NCBI GenBank assembly: GCA_965213545.1
Contig: CBDBZL010000002.1
Coordinates: forward strand, 310,001 to 374,000
From: CBDBZL01 sp965213545
Lineage (GTDB): Bacteria > Pseudomonadota > Alphaproteobacteria > Sphingomonadales > Sphingomonadaceae
Direction: 5' to 3'
DNA: 64,000 bases
Positions 1-7,487 of this stretch are shown here, piece after piece. Under the pieces are notes generated by a model, which searched no databases, had not been told where the DNA came from, and saw nothing but the letters and a program-made list of their open reading frames with translations. A program made the translations under genes and the position numbers. Within the stretch, counting starts at the first letter, position 1. The number at the start of each line of letters is the position of its first letter.

Positions 1-1488
1 GTCGATAATGACGAAAGCGATCGGCTGCACGAGGAGTGCGGCGTATTCGGCATCATAGGCGCGGCCGAAGCCGCCGCCGCTGCGGCGCTCGGCCTGCATG
101 CCCTGCAGCATCGCGGGCAGGAAGCGGCGGGTATCACCAGTTTTGATGGTGCCGAATTCTATACTCGTCGCGGTCTTGGGCATGTGGTGGACAATTTCTC
201 CACCGGAGACTCGATTGCCGAACTGCCCGGCTTCATGGCGTGTGGCCATGTCCGCTATTCCACCACCGGCGGCGCGGGGCTGCGCAATGTCCAGCCACTT
301 TACGCCGACCTGGCCTTTGGTGGCTTTGCGGTGGCGCATAATGGCAATATCTCGAACGCGCGCACCTTGCGGCAGGACCTGGTACGCAAGGGCGCGATCT
401 TCCAATCGACCTCGGACACCGAGGTCATCATCCACCTTATCGCCACCAGTCGGTATACCGATCTGCTCGACAAGGTGATCGATGCCTTGCGTCTGGTCGA
501 AGGGGCCTATTCGCTCGTCTGCATGACCCCCAAGGGCATGATCGCCTGCCGCGATCCGCTCGGCGTGCGGCCGCTGGTAATGGGCCGGCTGGGCGATGCG
601 CATGTGTTCGCCAGCGAGACAGTGGCGCTCGATGTCATCGGCGGCCAGTTTGTCCGCCAGGTGGAGCCGGGTGAGCTTATCGAGGTGGATTTCGACGGCA
701 AGGTCACCTCGCATCGTCCCTTTGGTGATCACCGCCCGCGGCCATGCATCTTCGAACATGTCTATTTCAGCCGCCCCGATTCCATCTTCAACCGCCGCTC
801 GGTCTATGAGACCCGCAAGCAGATTGGCGTGGAACTGGCGCGCGAGGCGCCGTGCGAGGCTGATATCGTGGTTCCGGTGCCCGATTCGGGCGTGCCGGCG
901 GCGATCGGCTATGCCCAGCAGTCGGGGCTGCCGTTCGAGCTCGGGATCATTCGCTCGCACTATGTCGGGCGCACCTTCATCCAGCCATCGGACGGTGCGC
1001 GTCATGCAGGCGTCAGGCGCAAGCACAATGCCAACCGGATGCTGGTCGAAGGCAGGCGGATCGTGCTGATCGACGATTCCATCGTGCGCGGCACCACCAG
1101 CGTGAAGATCATCGAGATGATGCGCGATGCCGGCGCGCGCGAAGTCCATTTCCGCGTCGCCAGTCCACCGACGGGGCATAGCTGCTATTACGGTGTCGAC
1201 ACGCCCGAGCGCTCCAAGCTGCTTGCCGGGCGGATGGACCTGGCGGCAATGTGCGCCTTCATCAAGGCCGACAGTCTGGCCTTCGTCTCGATCGACGGGC
1301 TCTACCGCGCGGTCGGGCTGGACGGACGTGACCAGGCGCAGCCGCAATATTGCGATGCCTGTTTCACCGGCGATTATCCTACCCGCCTCACCGATCTTGC
1401 CGCGCGGCAGGGCGATAGCGCACAACTTTCGCTCGCGGTCGAACCTGCCGGCGATGAACGCGCTGACCTTGCTAGCAAGGTTGCCTGA
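1..1488 (+). CDS. purF: Amidophosphoribosyltransferase, 5' end outside the window
   Basis: This enzyme makes 5-phosphoribosylamine from PRPP and glutamine, the first committed step of de novo purine synthesis in the cytoplasm. Frame 1 is open from base 1. The glutamine amidohydrolase active-site region HEECGVFGIIG is encoded at about 28-60, with the catalytic Cys codon at 37-39. The C-terminal phosphoribosyltransferase half has the PRPP-binding segment RIVLIDDSIVRGTT near 1057-1098, which is diagnostic of the family. About a dozen N-terminal residues visible before the Cys suggest a short propeptide, and the true start lies upstream of the window. The SDR gene begins 1 nt after the stop, so the two are probably co-transcribed. 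Confidence 0.97.
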   Translation, partial: VDNDESDRLHEECGVFGIIGAAEAAAAAALGLHALQHRGQEAAGITSFDGAEFYTRRGLGHVVDNFSTGDSIAELPGFMACGHVRYSTTGGAGLRNVQPLYADLAFGGFAVAHNGNISNARTLRQDLVRKGAIFQSTSDTEVIIHLIATSRYTDLLDKVIDALRLVEGAYSLVCMTPKGMIACRDPLGVRPLVMGRLGDAHVFASETVALDVIGGQFVRQVEPGELIEVDFDGKVTSHRPFGDHRPRPCIFEHVYFSRPDSIFNRRSVYETRKQIGVELAREAPCEADIVVPVPDSGVPAAIGYAQQSGLPFELGIIRSHYVGRTFIQPSDGARHAGVRRKHNANRMLVEGRRIVLIDDSIVRGTTSVKIIEMMRDAGAREVHFRVASPPTGHSCYYGVDTPERSKLLAGRMDLAAMCAFIKADSLAFVSIDGLYRAVGLDGRDQAQPQYCDACFTGDYPTRLTDLAARQGDSAQLSLAVEPAGDERADLASKVA

Positions 1489-1489
1489 A

Positions 1490-2221
1490 ATGACCAACGA
1501 CACCGCCACCCGCGCGCTGGCCGGGCGCATCGCGCTGGTTACGGGCGCCAGCCGGGGCATCGGCGCGGCCACCGCCCGCGCGCTTGCAGCCGCCGGCGCG
1601 CATGTCGTGCTGGTGGCGCGCACGACGAAGGACCTCGAGACGGTGGAGGATGAGATCCACGCCGCGGGCGGCACCTCCACCATCGCTCCGCTCGACCTGG
1701 CGCAGCCCGAAGCGATCGCCCGTCTCGCGCATGCCATTGCCGAGCGATGGAACCGGCTCGACATTCTGGTAATCGCCGCCGCCATGCTGCCCACGCTTAC
1801 TCCAGTGACCCAGATCGAGGCCAAGCAGTTCAACCAGGCCCTGACGCTCAACGTGCTGGCGACGCAGGCGCTGCTTTCCGCATTTGATCCGCTGATGAAG
1901 CGCAGCGAGGTGGGCGCAAGGCTGATCGGGCTGACCAGTTCGGTCGGCTCGGCTCCGCGTGCCTTTTGGGGCGCTTATGCCGCATCCAAGGCCGCCTTCG
2001 AGACGCTGCTCGAAACCCATGCGCGGGAGATTGAGCGCATCTCCAAGACGCGCGTGGCGATTATCGATCCCGGCGCCACCCGCACCAAGATGCGCGCCCG
2101 CGCCTATCCGGGCGAGGCGCCCGAGACGGTGAAACCCCCCGAGGTGGTCGCCGACAGGCTGGTCGCGTTGTTGGCCGAGCATTACGACACGGTTCACCGC
2201 GAGCGGGTGGCAGAAAGCTGA
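1490..2221 (+). CDS. SDR family NAD(P)-dependent oxidoreductase
   Basis: A 243-residue short-chain dehydrogenase/reductase. The N-terminal Rossmann motif is TGASRGIG, and the catalytic Tyr-Lys pair lies in YAASK, preceded by the Ser-rich strand LTSSVGS. I chose ATG 1490, immediately after the purF TGA and behind an AAGG at 1478-1481. A longer open frame runs back into purF from 1127 but is a shadow. The substrate cannot be read from sequence. The C-terminal region with GATRTKMRA resembles YciK-like SDRs that sit beside core genes. Tight linkage to purF suggests shared transcription, not a known purine role. Confidence 0.88.
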   Translation: MTNDTATRALAGRIALVTGASRGIGAATARALAAAGAHVVLVARTTKDLETVEDEIHAAGGTSTIAPLDLAQPEAIARLAHAIAERWNRLDILVIAAAMLPTLTPVTQIEAKQFNQALTLNVLATQALLSAFDPLMKRSEVGARLIGLTSSVGSAPRAFWGAYAASKAAFETLLETHAREIERISKTRVAIIDPGATRTKMRARAYPGEAPETVKPPEVVADRLVALLAEHYDTVHRERVAES

Positions 2222-2254
2222 GCAGCGCGCAGCGCTTGCTGGCCCCTGCCAGCA

Positions 2255-3517
2255 TCACCCCTTGACCAATGTCACCTGGCTGACCTCGATCCCCCCGCCC
2301 CTGAAGCCGCCCTCGCAATACATCAGGTAATAGCGCCACAGATTGACGAAGCGCGCATCAAATCCGGGCGGCAAGCGGCCCTCTGCCACCGCGTCGTCGA
2401 AGTTCAGCCGCCATAGCCGCAAGGTCTCGGCATAATGCGCGCCTAGATCGGCCTGATCGGTCCAGGCAAGGCCACGTTGCTCGGCCAAGCGACGAAATTC
2501 GCTCGTGCGGATGAGCATTCCGCCCGGAAAGACATAGGCCTGGATGAAATCGGCGCTTCTTGCATAGGCTTCGAACAGGTCGTCGCGGATGGCGATGAAC
2601 TGGAGCGCGGCGTGGCCGCCCGGCTTCAGGCAACGCGCCAGGCAATCGAGGAAGGCGGGCCAGTACTCTCGGCCCAGCGCCTCGACCATCTCGATGCTGG
2701 CCACCGCGTCATAACACCCTCGCACATCACGATAGTCCTGTTTGCGCCAGGTGACCGAACCGGTGGCGGTGGCGGGCAGGGCGCGGGCGAAGGCAAGTTG
2801 GTCGTCGGACAGGCTGATTGCCTCGACGTCGGCCCCCGACCCCGCCGCGCAGTGTGCAAAGGCGCCCCAGCCACAGCCGATCTCGAGCACCCGGCTTCCC
2901 GGCCCGATCCGCGCCCGCCGCATCATCGCCGCAAGCTTGACCGCCTGCGCCTCGGCCAGCTGACCCGGCGAGGCGGGAAGCGCGGCGAACATCGCACTCG
3001 AATAGATCAACTGCGGGTCGAGCCAGCTGGCATAGAAGTCGCTTCCCAGATCGTAATGCGCGTGGATGTTGCGCGCCGCGCCGTGCCTGGTGTTGCGGTT
3101 GAGCCAGTGCATCGCGCGCGCCGCCAGCCGCCAGGGACCCTTGGCGCGCGCTGCGTCGCCCAGCGATTTGCCGTTAGTCATGAACAACGCGAATAGCGGG
3201 ACGGGATCGGGCGATGACCATTCGCCCGCCTCCCAGGCCTGGTACCAGCCGGCCGAGCCGCCGGTCGCCAGTCGCAGCAAGGCGCGCCAATCTTGGATGG
3301 TCACCTCGCATACGAAGCCCTCACGCCGCCCGCCGACCAGGCGCCGCGTTCCATCAGGCAGGACGGCGTGGATCGCCCCGCTGGCAAGGCCACTATCGAT
3401 CCGGTCGAGCAGCTTGTGGAAACCGGGTGCCAGAATGCGCGCCAGTCGCCCGGGGCGCGCGCCGAACCTTGCACCCGAACGCAGCAGCGCGCCGCCCCTA
3501 GCCCCCGCTCGCGTCAT
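2255..3517 (-). CDS. cfa: Cyclopropane-fatty-acyl-phospholipid synthase family methyltransferase
   Basis: This family transfers a methylene group from SAM to unsaturated acyl chains of membrane phospholipids at the inner face of the membrane. The protein is 420 residues. The family segment HYDLGSDFY is at about 154-162, the SAM-binding loop LEIGCGWG at about 211-218, and a C-terminal MYCEGGF segment follows. I preferred ATG 3517 over an in-frame ATG at 3571 because an AAGGGGG Shine-Dalgarno lies 4 nt upstream. The photolyase gene ends 60 nt before this start on the same strand, so the two probably form an operon. The exact substrate within this superfamily is not certain. Confidence 0.9.
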   Translation of the reverse strand: MTRAGARGGALLRSGARFGARPGRLARILAPGFHKLLDRIDSGLASGAIHAVLPDGTRRLVGGRREGFVCEVTIQDWRALLRLATGGSAGWYQAWEAGEWSSPDPVPLFALFMTNGKSLGDAARAKGPWRLAARAMHWLNRNTRHGAARNIHAHYDLGSDFYASWLDPQLIYSSAMFAALPASPGQLAEAQAVKLAAMMRRARIGPGSRVLEIGCGWGAFAHCAAGSGADVEAISLSDDQLAFARALPATATGSVTWRKQDYRDVRGCYDAVASIEMVEALGREYWPAFLDCLARCLKPGGHAALQFIAIRDDLFEAYARSADFIQAYVFPGGMLIRTSEFRRLAEQRGLAWTDQADLGAHYAETLRLWRLNFDDAVAEGRLPPGFDARFVNLWRYYLMYCEGGFRGGGIEVSQVTLVKG

Positions 3518-3577
3518 GCGCCCCCTTTGCCTTTGCCAAGCGCACCGGGCAAGCCGCTCGCGCATTCGCACAAGGCC

Positions 3578-4969
3578 CTAGCGCTGCTTGTGCGCGCTCA
3601 GCGCCCTTGCGCGCGCCTGTTTGTGGCCGATCAGCTTGGGCGGATAGTCCGACGGGCGCTTCTCGTCGGGCGGATCGTGCAGCTGGTCATCGGCAAGCCC
3701 GGCCAGTTCGGGCACGTAGTGGCGGATGTAGCCGGCCGCATCGAACTTTTCCGATTGCGAGAGCGGCGCCATGATCCGCACGAACATGTTGGCATCCACC
3801 CCGGTACCCGCCACCCATTGCCAATTGGTGCCGTTATTGCCGTAATCGGCATCGACCAGGCAGTCCCAATACCAGCGTTCGCCATGGCGCCAGTCGATCA
3901 GCAGGTGCTTGATGAGGAAACTGGCGGCGATCATCCGCACCCGGTTATGCATCCAGCCAACCTGCCATAACTGCCGCATCCCGGCATCGACGATGGGATA
4001 GCCGGTGCGCCCCTGCTGCCAGGCCTCCAGCTCACCTGCGACCGTGTCATCGCTTGCAGGATCGCGCCAGAACCCCTCGTCGTAGCCGTCGCGATAGGAC
4101 GCCTCAGGATAAAGGGGAAACTGGGCGATGACGTTTTGCGCATAGTCGCGCCAGACCAGTTCGGAGCGATATGTCCGGGCGCCATCGCTGTCGTGCCCCG
4201 TCATCCGGTCCCACAACATGCGCGGGGAAACCTCGCCATGATGCAGGTGGGGAGACATTCGGCTGGACCCATCGATCGAGGGGAGGTTGCGCGCATCGCC
4301 ATAGTCCGACACCTGTTCGAGAAAGTCGTCGAACCGGGCCATCGCCGCCTTGGTCCCCCAGTCCCAGAATTCGCGGATACCGCCCGCCCAGTCCGGCTTG
4401 GTGGGAAGCAGCCCCAGATCGTCCAGCGGGATCGATACGGGCCAGGTGCCGGGCGGGCTTAGCTCGGGTTCGGGCAACAGGTCGAAGCCATCTATCGCCG
4501 CGAACATCGCATTCCTGAACGGTGTATAGACCTTGTATGGTGCGCCCGAATTGGTGGTCACGGTGCCCGGCGGCAGCAGGTAGTTGCCATCGTGCAGCAC
4601 CAGCTCGAGCCTGTCCGCCAGCGCGGCCTCGGCCTCGCGCCACCACGGTTCGTAATGATGCAATGCGTGCACCGCGCCCGCACCGGTGTCGGATGCCAGC
4701 TTGCACAACTCGTCCACAGCCTTTCCACGGAAGATCACCAGCTTTGAACCATGACGCGCCAGATCGCGTTCGAGCGATTGCAGCGAATAATGCAGCCACA
4801 CCCGCGTAGCACCGCCCAACCGGCGATCGCCCCACCGGTCCGAGCAGGGCACCTCGTCGTCGAGCACATAGACCGCAATGACGGGACCGCGCTCGGCGGC
4901 AGCACAGAATGCGGCCTGATCGACCAGGCGCAGGTCCCGCCGCAGCCAGACGATTTGTGGTTGTGGCAT
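3578..4969 (-). CDS. phrB: Deoxyribodipyrimidine photo-lyase
   Basis: Light-driven repair of cyclobutane pyrimidine dimers. At 463 residues it has the usual class I length. The N-terminal antenna-binding alpha/beta domain starts IVWLRRDLRLVDQAAF. The C-terminal FAD domain contains GYPIVDAGMRQLWQVGWMHN and NNGTNWQWVAGTG, which contact FAD and the DNA lesion in the family. The gene ends in TAG, showing that TAG is an ordinary stop codon in this genome. It heads a minus-strand pair with the CFA synthase. Confidence 0.96.
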   Translation of the reverse strand: MPQPQIVWLRRDLRLVDQAAFCAAAERGPVIAVYVLDDEVPCSDRWGDRRLGGATRVWLHYSLQSLERDLARHGSKLVIFRGKAVDELCKLASDTGAGAVHALHHYEPWWREAEAALADRLELVLHDGNYLLPPGTVTTNSGAPYKVYTPFRNAMFAAIDGFDLLPEPELSPPGTWPVSIPLDDLGLLPTKPDWAGGIREFWDWGTKAAMARFDDFLEQVSDYGDARNLPSIDGSSRMSPHLHHGEVSPRMLWDRMTGHDSDGARTYRSELVWRDYAQNVIAQFPLYPEASYRDGYDEGFWRDPASDDTVAGELEAWQQGRTGYPIVDAGMRQLWQVGWMHNRVRMIAASFLIKHLLIDWRHGERWYWDCLVDADYGNNGTNWQWVAGTGVDANMFVRIMAPLSQSEKFDAAGYIRHYVPELAGLADDQLHDPPDEKRPSDYPPKLIGHKQARARALSAHKQR

Positions 4970-5000
4970 TAGAAGTTACCTCGGCGTCTTCCCGGCGCTG

Positions 5001-5909
5001 CTAGCGGATGGCTGCGGGCCGGCACAAGGACCTGAGGATCGGCACGCTGAACCGGCCGCCCGAGCGCGGATCATCATAACGCGCATCGCCCAGCAGGATA
5101 CCGCCGTCCGAGATGCGCAGAACCGGCGCGCGTGACCAGAACAGGAAGGCATCGACCTGGCTCGATGCCTCACGTGCCGCATCGAGGTCGCAGGCATCGA
5201 GCGGCAGGTCGCCGAGCAGCTTGCCGTCGCGATAATAGCGGCCATCCCCGGCGATGCCGATGGTGTCGCGGCGCCAGAAGGCGATGGGCTGAGGTGAAGC
5301 GATAGTATCGGGAAGAGAGGTCTCGAGCATGCGATCGGCCTGCGAGATCGCGTAGTTGCCACCAATGTAAGCGAGCGCTCCGGCCAGCGCGATCCGTGCA
5401 GGACCGCGCCAGTTTTCGCCACGTTTCTCGCGCCGCCGCGAGAGCCAGGTCGCCAGGCCCAGTCCTATCCATAGCCATATGTCGATGATGAACAGCGTAT
5501 CGCCATAGAACCAGCGACTGGAGAACGGTTCCAATAGGCGGATGCCATAGACGTTGAGCCAGTCGAGCGCCGGATGCGTCAGGCAGGCGATCAGGGAAAG
5601 TGCATAGAGCCAGCCGAAGCTTACGGGCAGCCGCGCCTCGGGCCTGGTTCCGCGCCGGGTCTGCCAGCGATCGAACGCGGCCAGCAGCGCCGCCAAGATC
5701 AGGGGCAGCAGCACCCAGGCGACCGGGCCGTGCGTGATCCCGCGGCGGATCGCGAGGTGCTCGACCCCCTCGACCCACAAGAAGCAGGTGGCATCGACAT
5801 CGGGCAGGTTGGCGCCGATCACCAGCGCGGGCATGGCGAGCCCCGTGCGCCGCTTGAGCCCCGCCTGGCCGATCAATGCGCCGACGAGGCCATGCGTCAG
5901 ATTGTCCAT
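5001..5909 (-). CDS. Metal-dependent membrane hydrolase, YdjM/DUF457 family
   Basis: A 302-residue inner-membrane protein. The N-terminus MDNLTHGLVGALIGQAGL, the NLPDVDA segment and the later GITHGPVAW segment carry the conserved His/Asp residues of the YdjM family. Several hydrophobic segments follow (WVLLPLILAALLAAF, LYALSLIACL, TLFIIDIWLWIGLGLATWL). The C-terminal third is soluble and likely periplasmic. No substrate is established for this family, so hydrolase is a family label only. It lies upstream of phrB on the same strand with a 31-nt gap and may share its transcript. Confidence 0.85.
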   Translation of the reverse strand: MDNLTHGLVGALIGQAGLKRRTGLAMPALVIGANLPDVDATCFLWVEGVEHLAIRRGITHGPVAWVLLPLILAALLAAFDRWQTRRGTRPEARLPVSFGWLYALSLIACLTHPALDWLNVYGIRLLEPFSSRWFYGDTLFIIDIWLWIGLGLATWLSRRREKRGENWRGPARIALAGALAYIGGNYAISQADRMLETSLPDTIASPQPIAFWRRDTIGIAGDGRYYRDGKLLGDLPLDACDLDAAREASSQVDAFLFWSRAPVLRISDGGILLGDARYDDPRSGGRFSVPILRSLCRPAAIR

Positions 5910-6009
5910 CGCCGCCGCCTAGCGTAGCCCAGATTTTATTGCGACCGCGGGACTTGTGCCTGGTCCCCTGCAGGTTACTCCCGCCGAAGCCTATCGCACA
6001 ATGCGTACG

Positions 6010-7056
6010 TCAGATGGGGTCCGGTGCGGTTCCGGGGACGGTCCAGGTTTGACCCTTGGCGAGCAGATGCGCCAGGCTGGTGTCCTTGCCCGCCACTGCC
6101 TTGGCCCGCTCCTCGCCGACCACGCTTTCGAAAGTGGGCCGCGGATCGTCATACAGCACGCCCAGCGCCATGGGAAAGGCGCCGAAGGGCAGTTCGACCA
6201 GCATATGGGCGATCGAGCGGTTCTTCACATTGTGCACGATCACTCCGGCCGCGCGCCAGTCGCCGTCAGGAATTTCAACCACGCGCAGCTCGAGCGTGTC
6301 GTGATCCAGCGTGATCCCCTTGAGCCCGCCCGTCTTCTCGCTGCCGAACAGCATCGGCTGCCCATCCTCGAGCCATAGCTGACGGTCCTCGGCACCCTTG
6401 GGCGCTGCGAAGTCGTCGAACACGTCCTTGTTGTAGACGATGCAGTTCTGGAAGATCTCGATGAACGCCGCGCCCTGGTGTGCGTGTGCTGCGATCAGCA
6501 CGTCGGGCAGCCTCTTCGAGACATCGAACCCGCGAGCCACGAACCGCGCACCTGCGCCCAGGGCAAAGGCGCACGGGTTGGTCGGCCGGTCGACCGAGCC
6601 GTGCGGCGTGGAGGGCGAGCGCGTACCGACCCTGCTGGTCGGCGAGGCCTGCCCCTTGGTGAGGCCGTAGATCTCGTTGTTGAACAGCATGATCTGCATG
6701 TTCACGTTGCGGCGGAGCACATGCATCATGTGGTTGCCGCCGATCGAGAGCCCATCGCCATCGCCGGTGACCAGCCAGACATCGAGCGCCGGGTTGGCCA
6801 GCTTTACCCCCGTCGCCACCGCCGGCGCGCGCCCATGAATGGTGTGGAAGCCGTAGCTCTCGATGTAATAGGGAAAGCGGCTCGAACAGCCGATCCCGGA
6901 GATGAAAACGGTGTTCGCCGGGTCCGCGCCCAGCTGCGGCAGCGTGCGCTGGACGGCCTTGAGGATGGCATAGTCCCCGCAGCCCGGGCACCAGCGCACC
7001 TCCTGATCGGTCTCCCAGTCCTTGAGGGTGGTTTCGATTTTAACGGGTGCGTTCAT
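6010..7056 (-). CDS. korB: 2-oxoacid:ferredoxin oxidoreductase, beta subunit
   Basis: The TPP-binding subunit (348 residues) of a CoA-acylating 2-oxoacid:ferredoxin oxidoreductase, probably 2-oxoglutarate to succinyl-CoA. The N-terminal WCPGCGDYAILKAVQR segment and the TPP/Mg motif VTGDGDGLSIGGNH are both visible. It works with the gamma-alpha subunit encoded at 7488-9425. In most two-subunit systems the genes are adjacent or overlap. Here a low-GC orphan gene lies between them and ends 3 nt before this start. Substrate preference cannot be settled from sequence alone. Confidence 0.93.
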   Translation of the reverse strand: MNAPVKIETTLKDWETDQEVRWCPGCGDYAILKAVQRTLPQLGADPANTVFISGIGCSSRFPYYIESYGFHTIHGRAPAVATGVKLANPALDVWLVTGDGDGLSIGGNHMMHVLRRNVNMQIMLFNNEIYGLTKGQASPTSRVGTRSPSTPHGSVDRPTNPCAFALGAGARFVARGFDVSKRLPDVLIAAHAHQGAAFIEIFQNCIVYNKDVFDDFAAPKGAEDRQLWLEDGQPMLFGSEKTGGLKGITLDHDTLELRVVEIPDGDWRAAGVIVHNVKNRSIAHMLVELPFGAFPMALGVLYDDPRPTFESVVGEERAKAVAGKDTSLAHLLAKGQTWTVPGTAPDPI

Positions 7057-7059
7057 GTG

Positions 7060-7401
7060 TCAATCCAAATCGCAAACTCTTTGCACAAAGTCGAACGTCA
7101 ACTGTTCACCTGCAACGACGTTGGCGATCCTGAATACCGCTATATATCCTGCTGATCTCCAAACATCAGAAGCAGTAGTCCTATCTCTGCGACGCATAAC
7201 GGCAAATCCTTCTTGTATTAAAGCGTCAGCTTGAGCCCGAAACTTCGTTTGAGACCGATCAAACTCGTCATCGTGATAATGTGTGCCGTTTGACAGAACG
7301 TCCCAAACGCAAGGAAGTGACTTACCATCAACTTCTGGGTGCCGCGGTGCACTGACTTGAGCAAACCAACTACCTTGGTTCCCTTTAGCTTTAGCCCTCA
7401 T
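7060..7401 (-). CDS. Low-GC orphan protein inserted between korA and korB
   Basis: A 113-residue protein of unknown function. I recognise no domain, signal peptide or membrane segment. It has a basic N-terminus (MRAKAKGNQGSW), an acidic HYHDDEFDR stretch and a C-terminal aromatic/hydrophobic segment. It is clearly lower in GC than its neighbours (roughly half versus about two thirds) and uses AT-rich codons. A purine-rich AAGGGCAAAAAA precedes ATG 7401, so translation is plausible. It ends 3 nt before the korB start, so it sits inside the operon. A recent insertion or transfer is likely. A small accessory or selfish gene is possible, but nothing in the sequence fixes a role. Confidence 0.7.
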   Translation of the reverse strand: MRAKAKGNQGSWFAQVSAPRHPEVDGKSLPCVWDVLSNGTHYHDDEFDRSQTKFRAQADALIQEGFAVMRRRDRTTASDVWRSAGYIAVFRIANVVAGEQLTFDFVQRVCDLD

Positions 7402-7487
7402 TTTTTTGCCCTTAAAGTTGATTTGTCAGGCGGCACCGCGTCATCGCCATGAAACGGCGCATGGGGATAGCTGCCATCATCATACCC

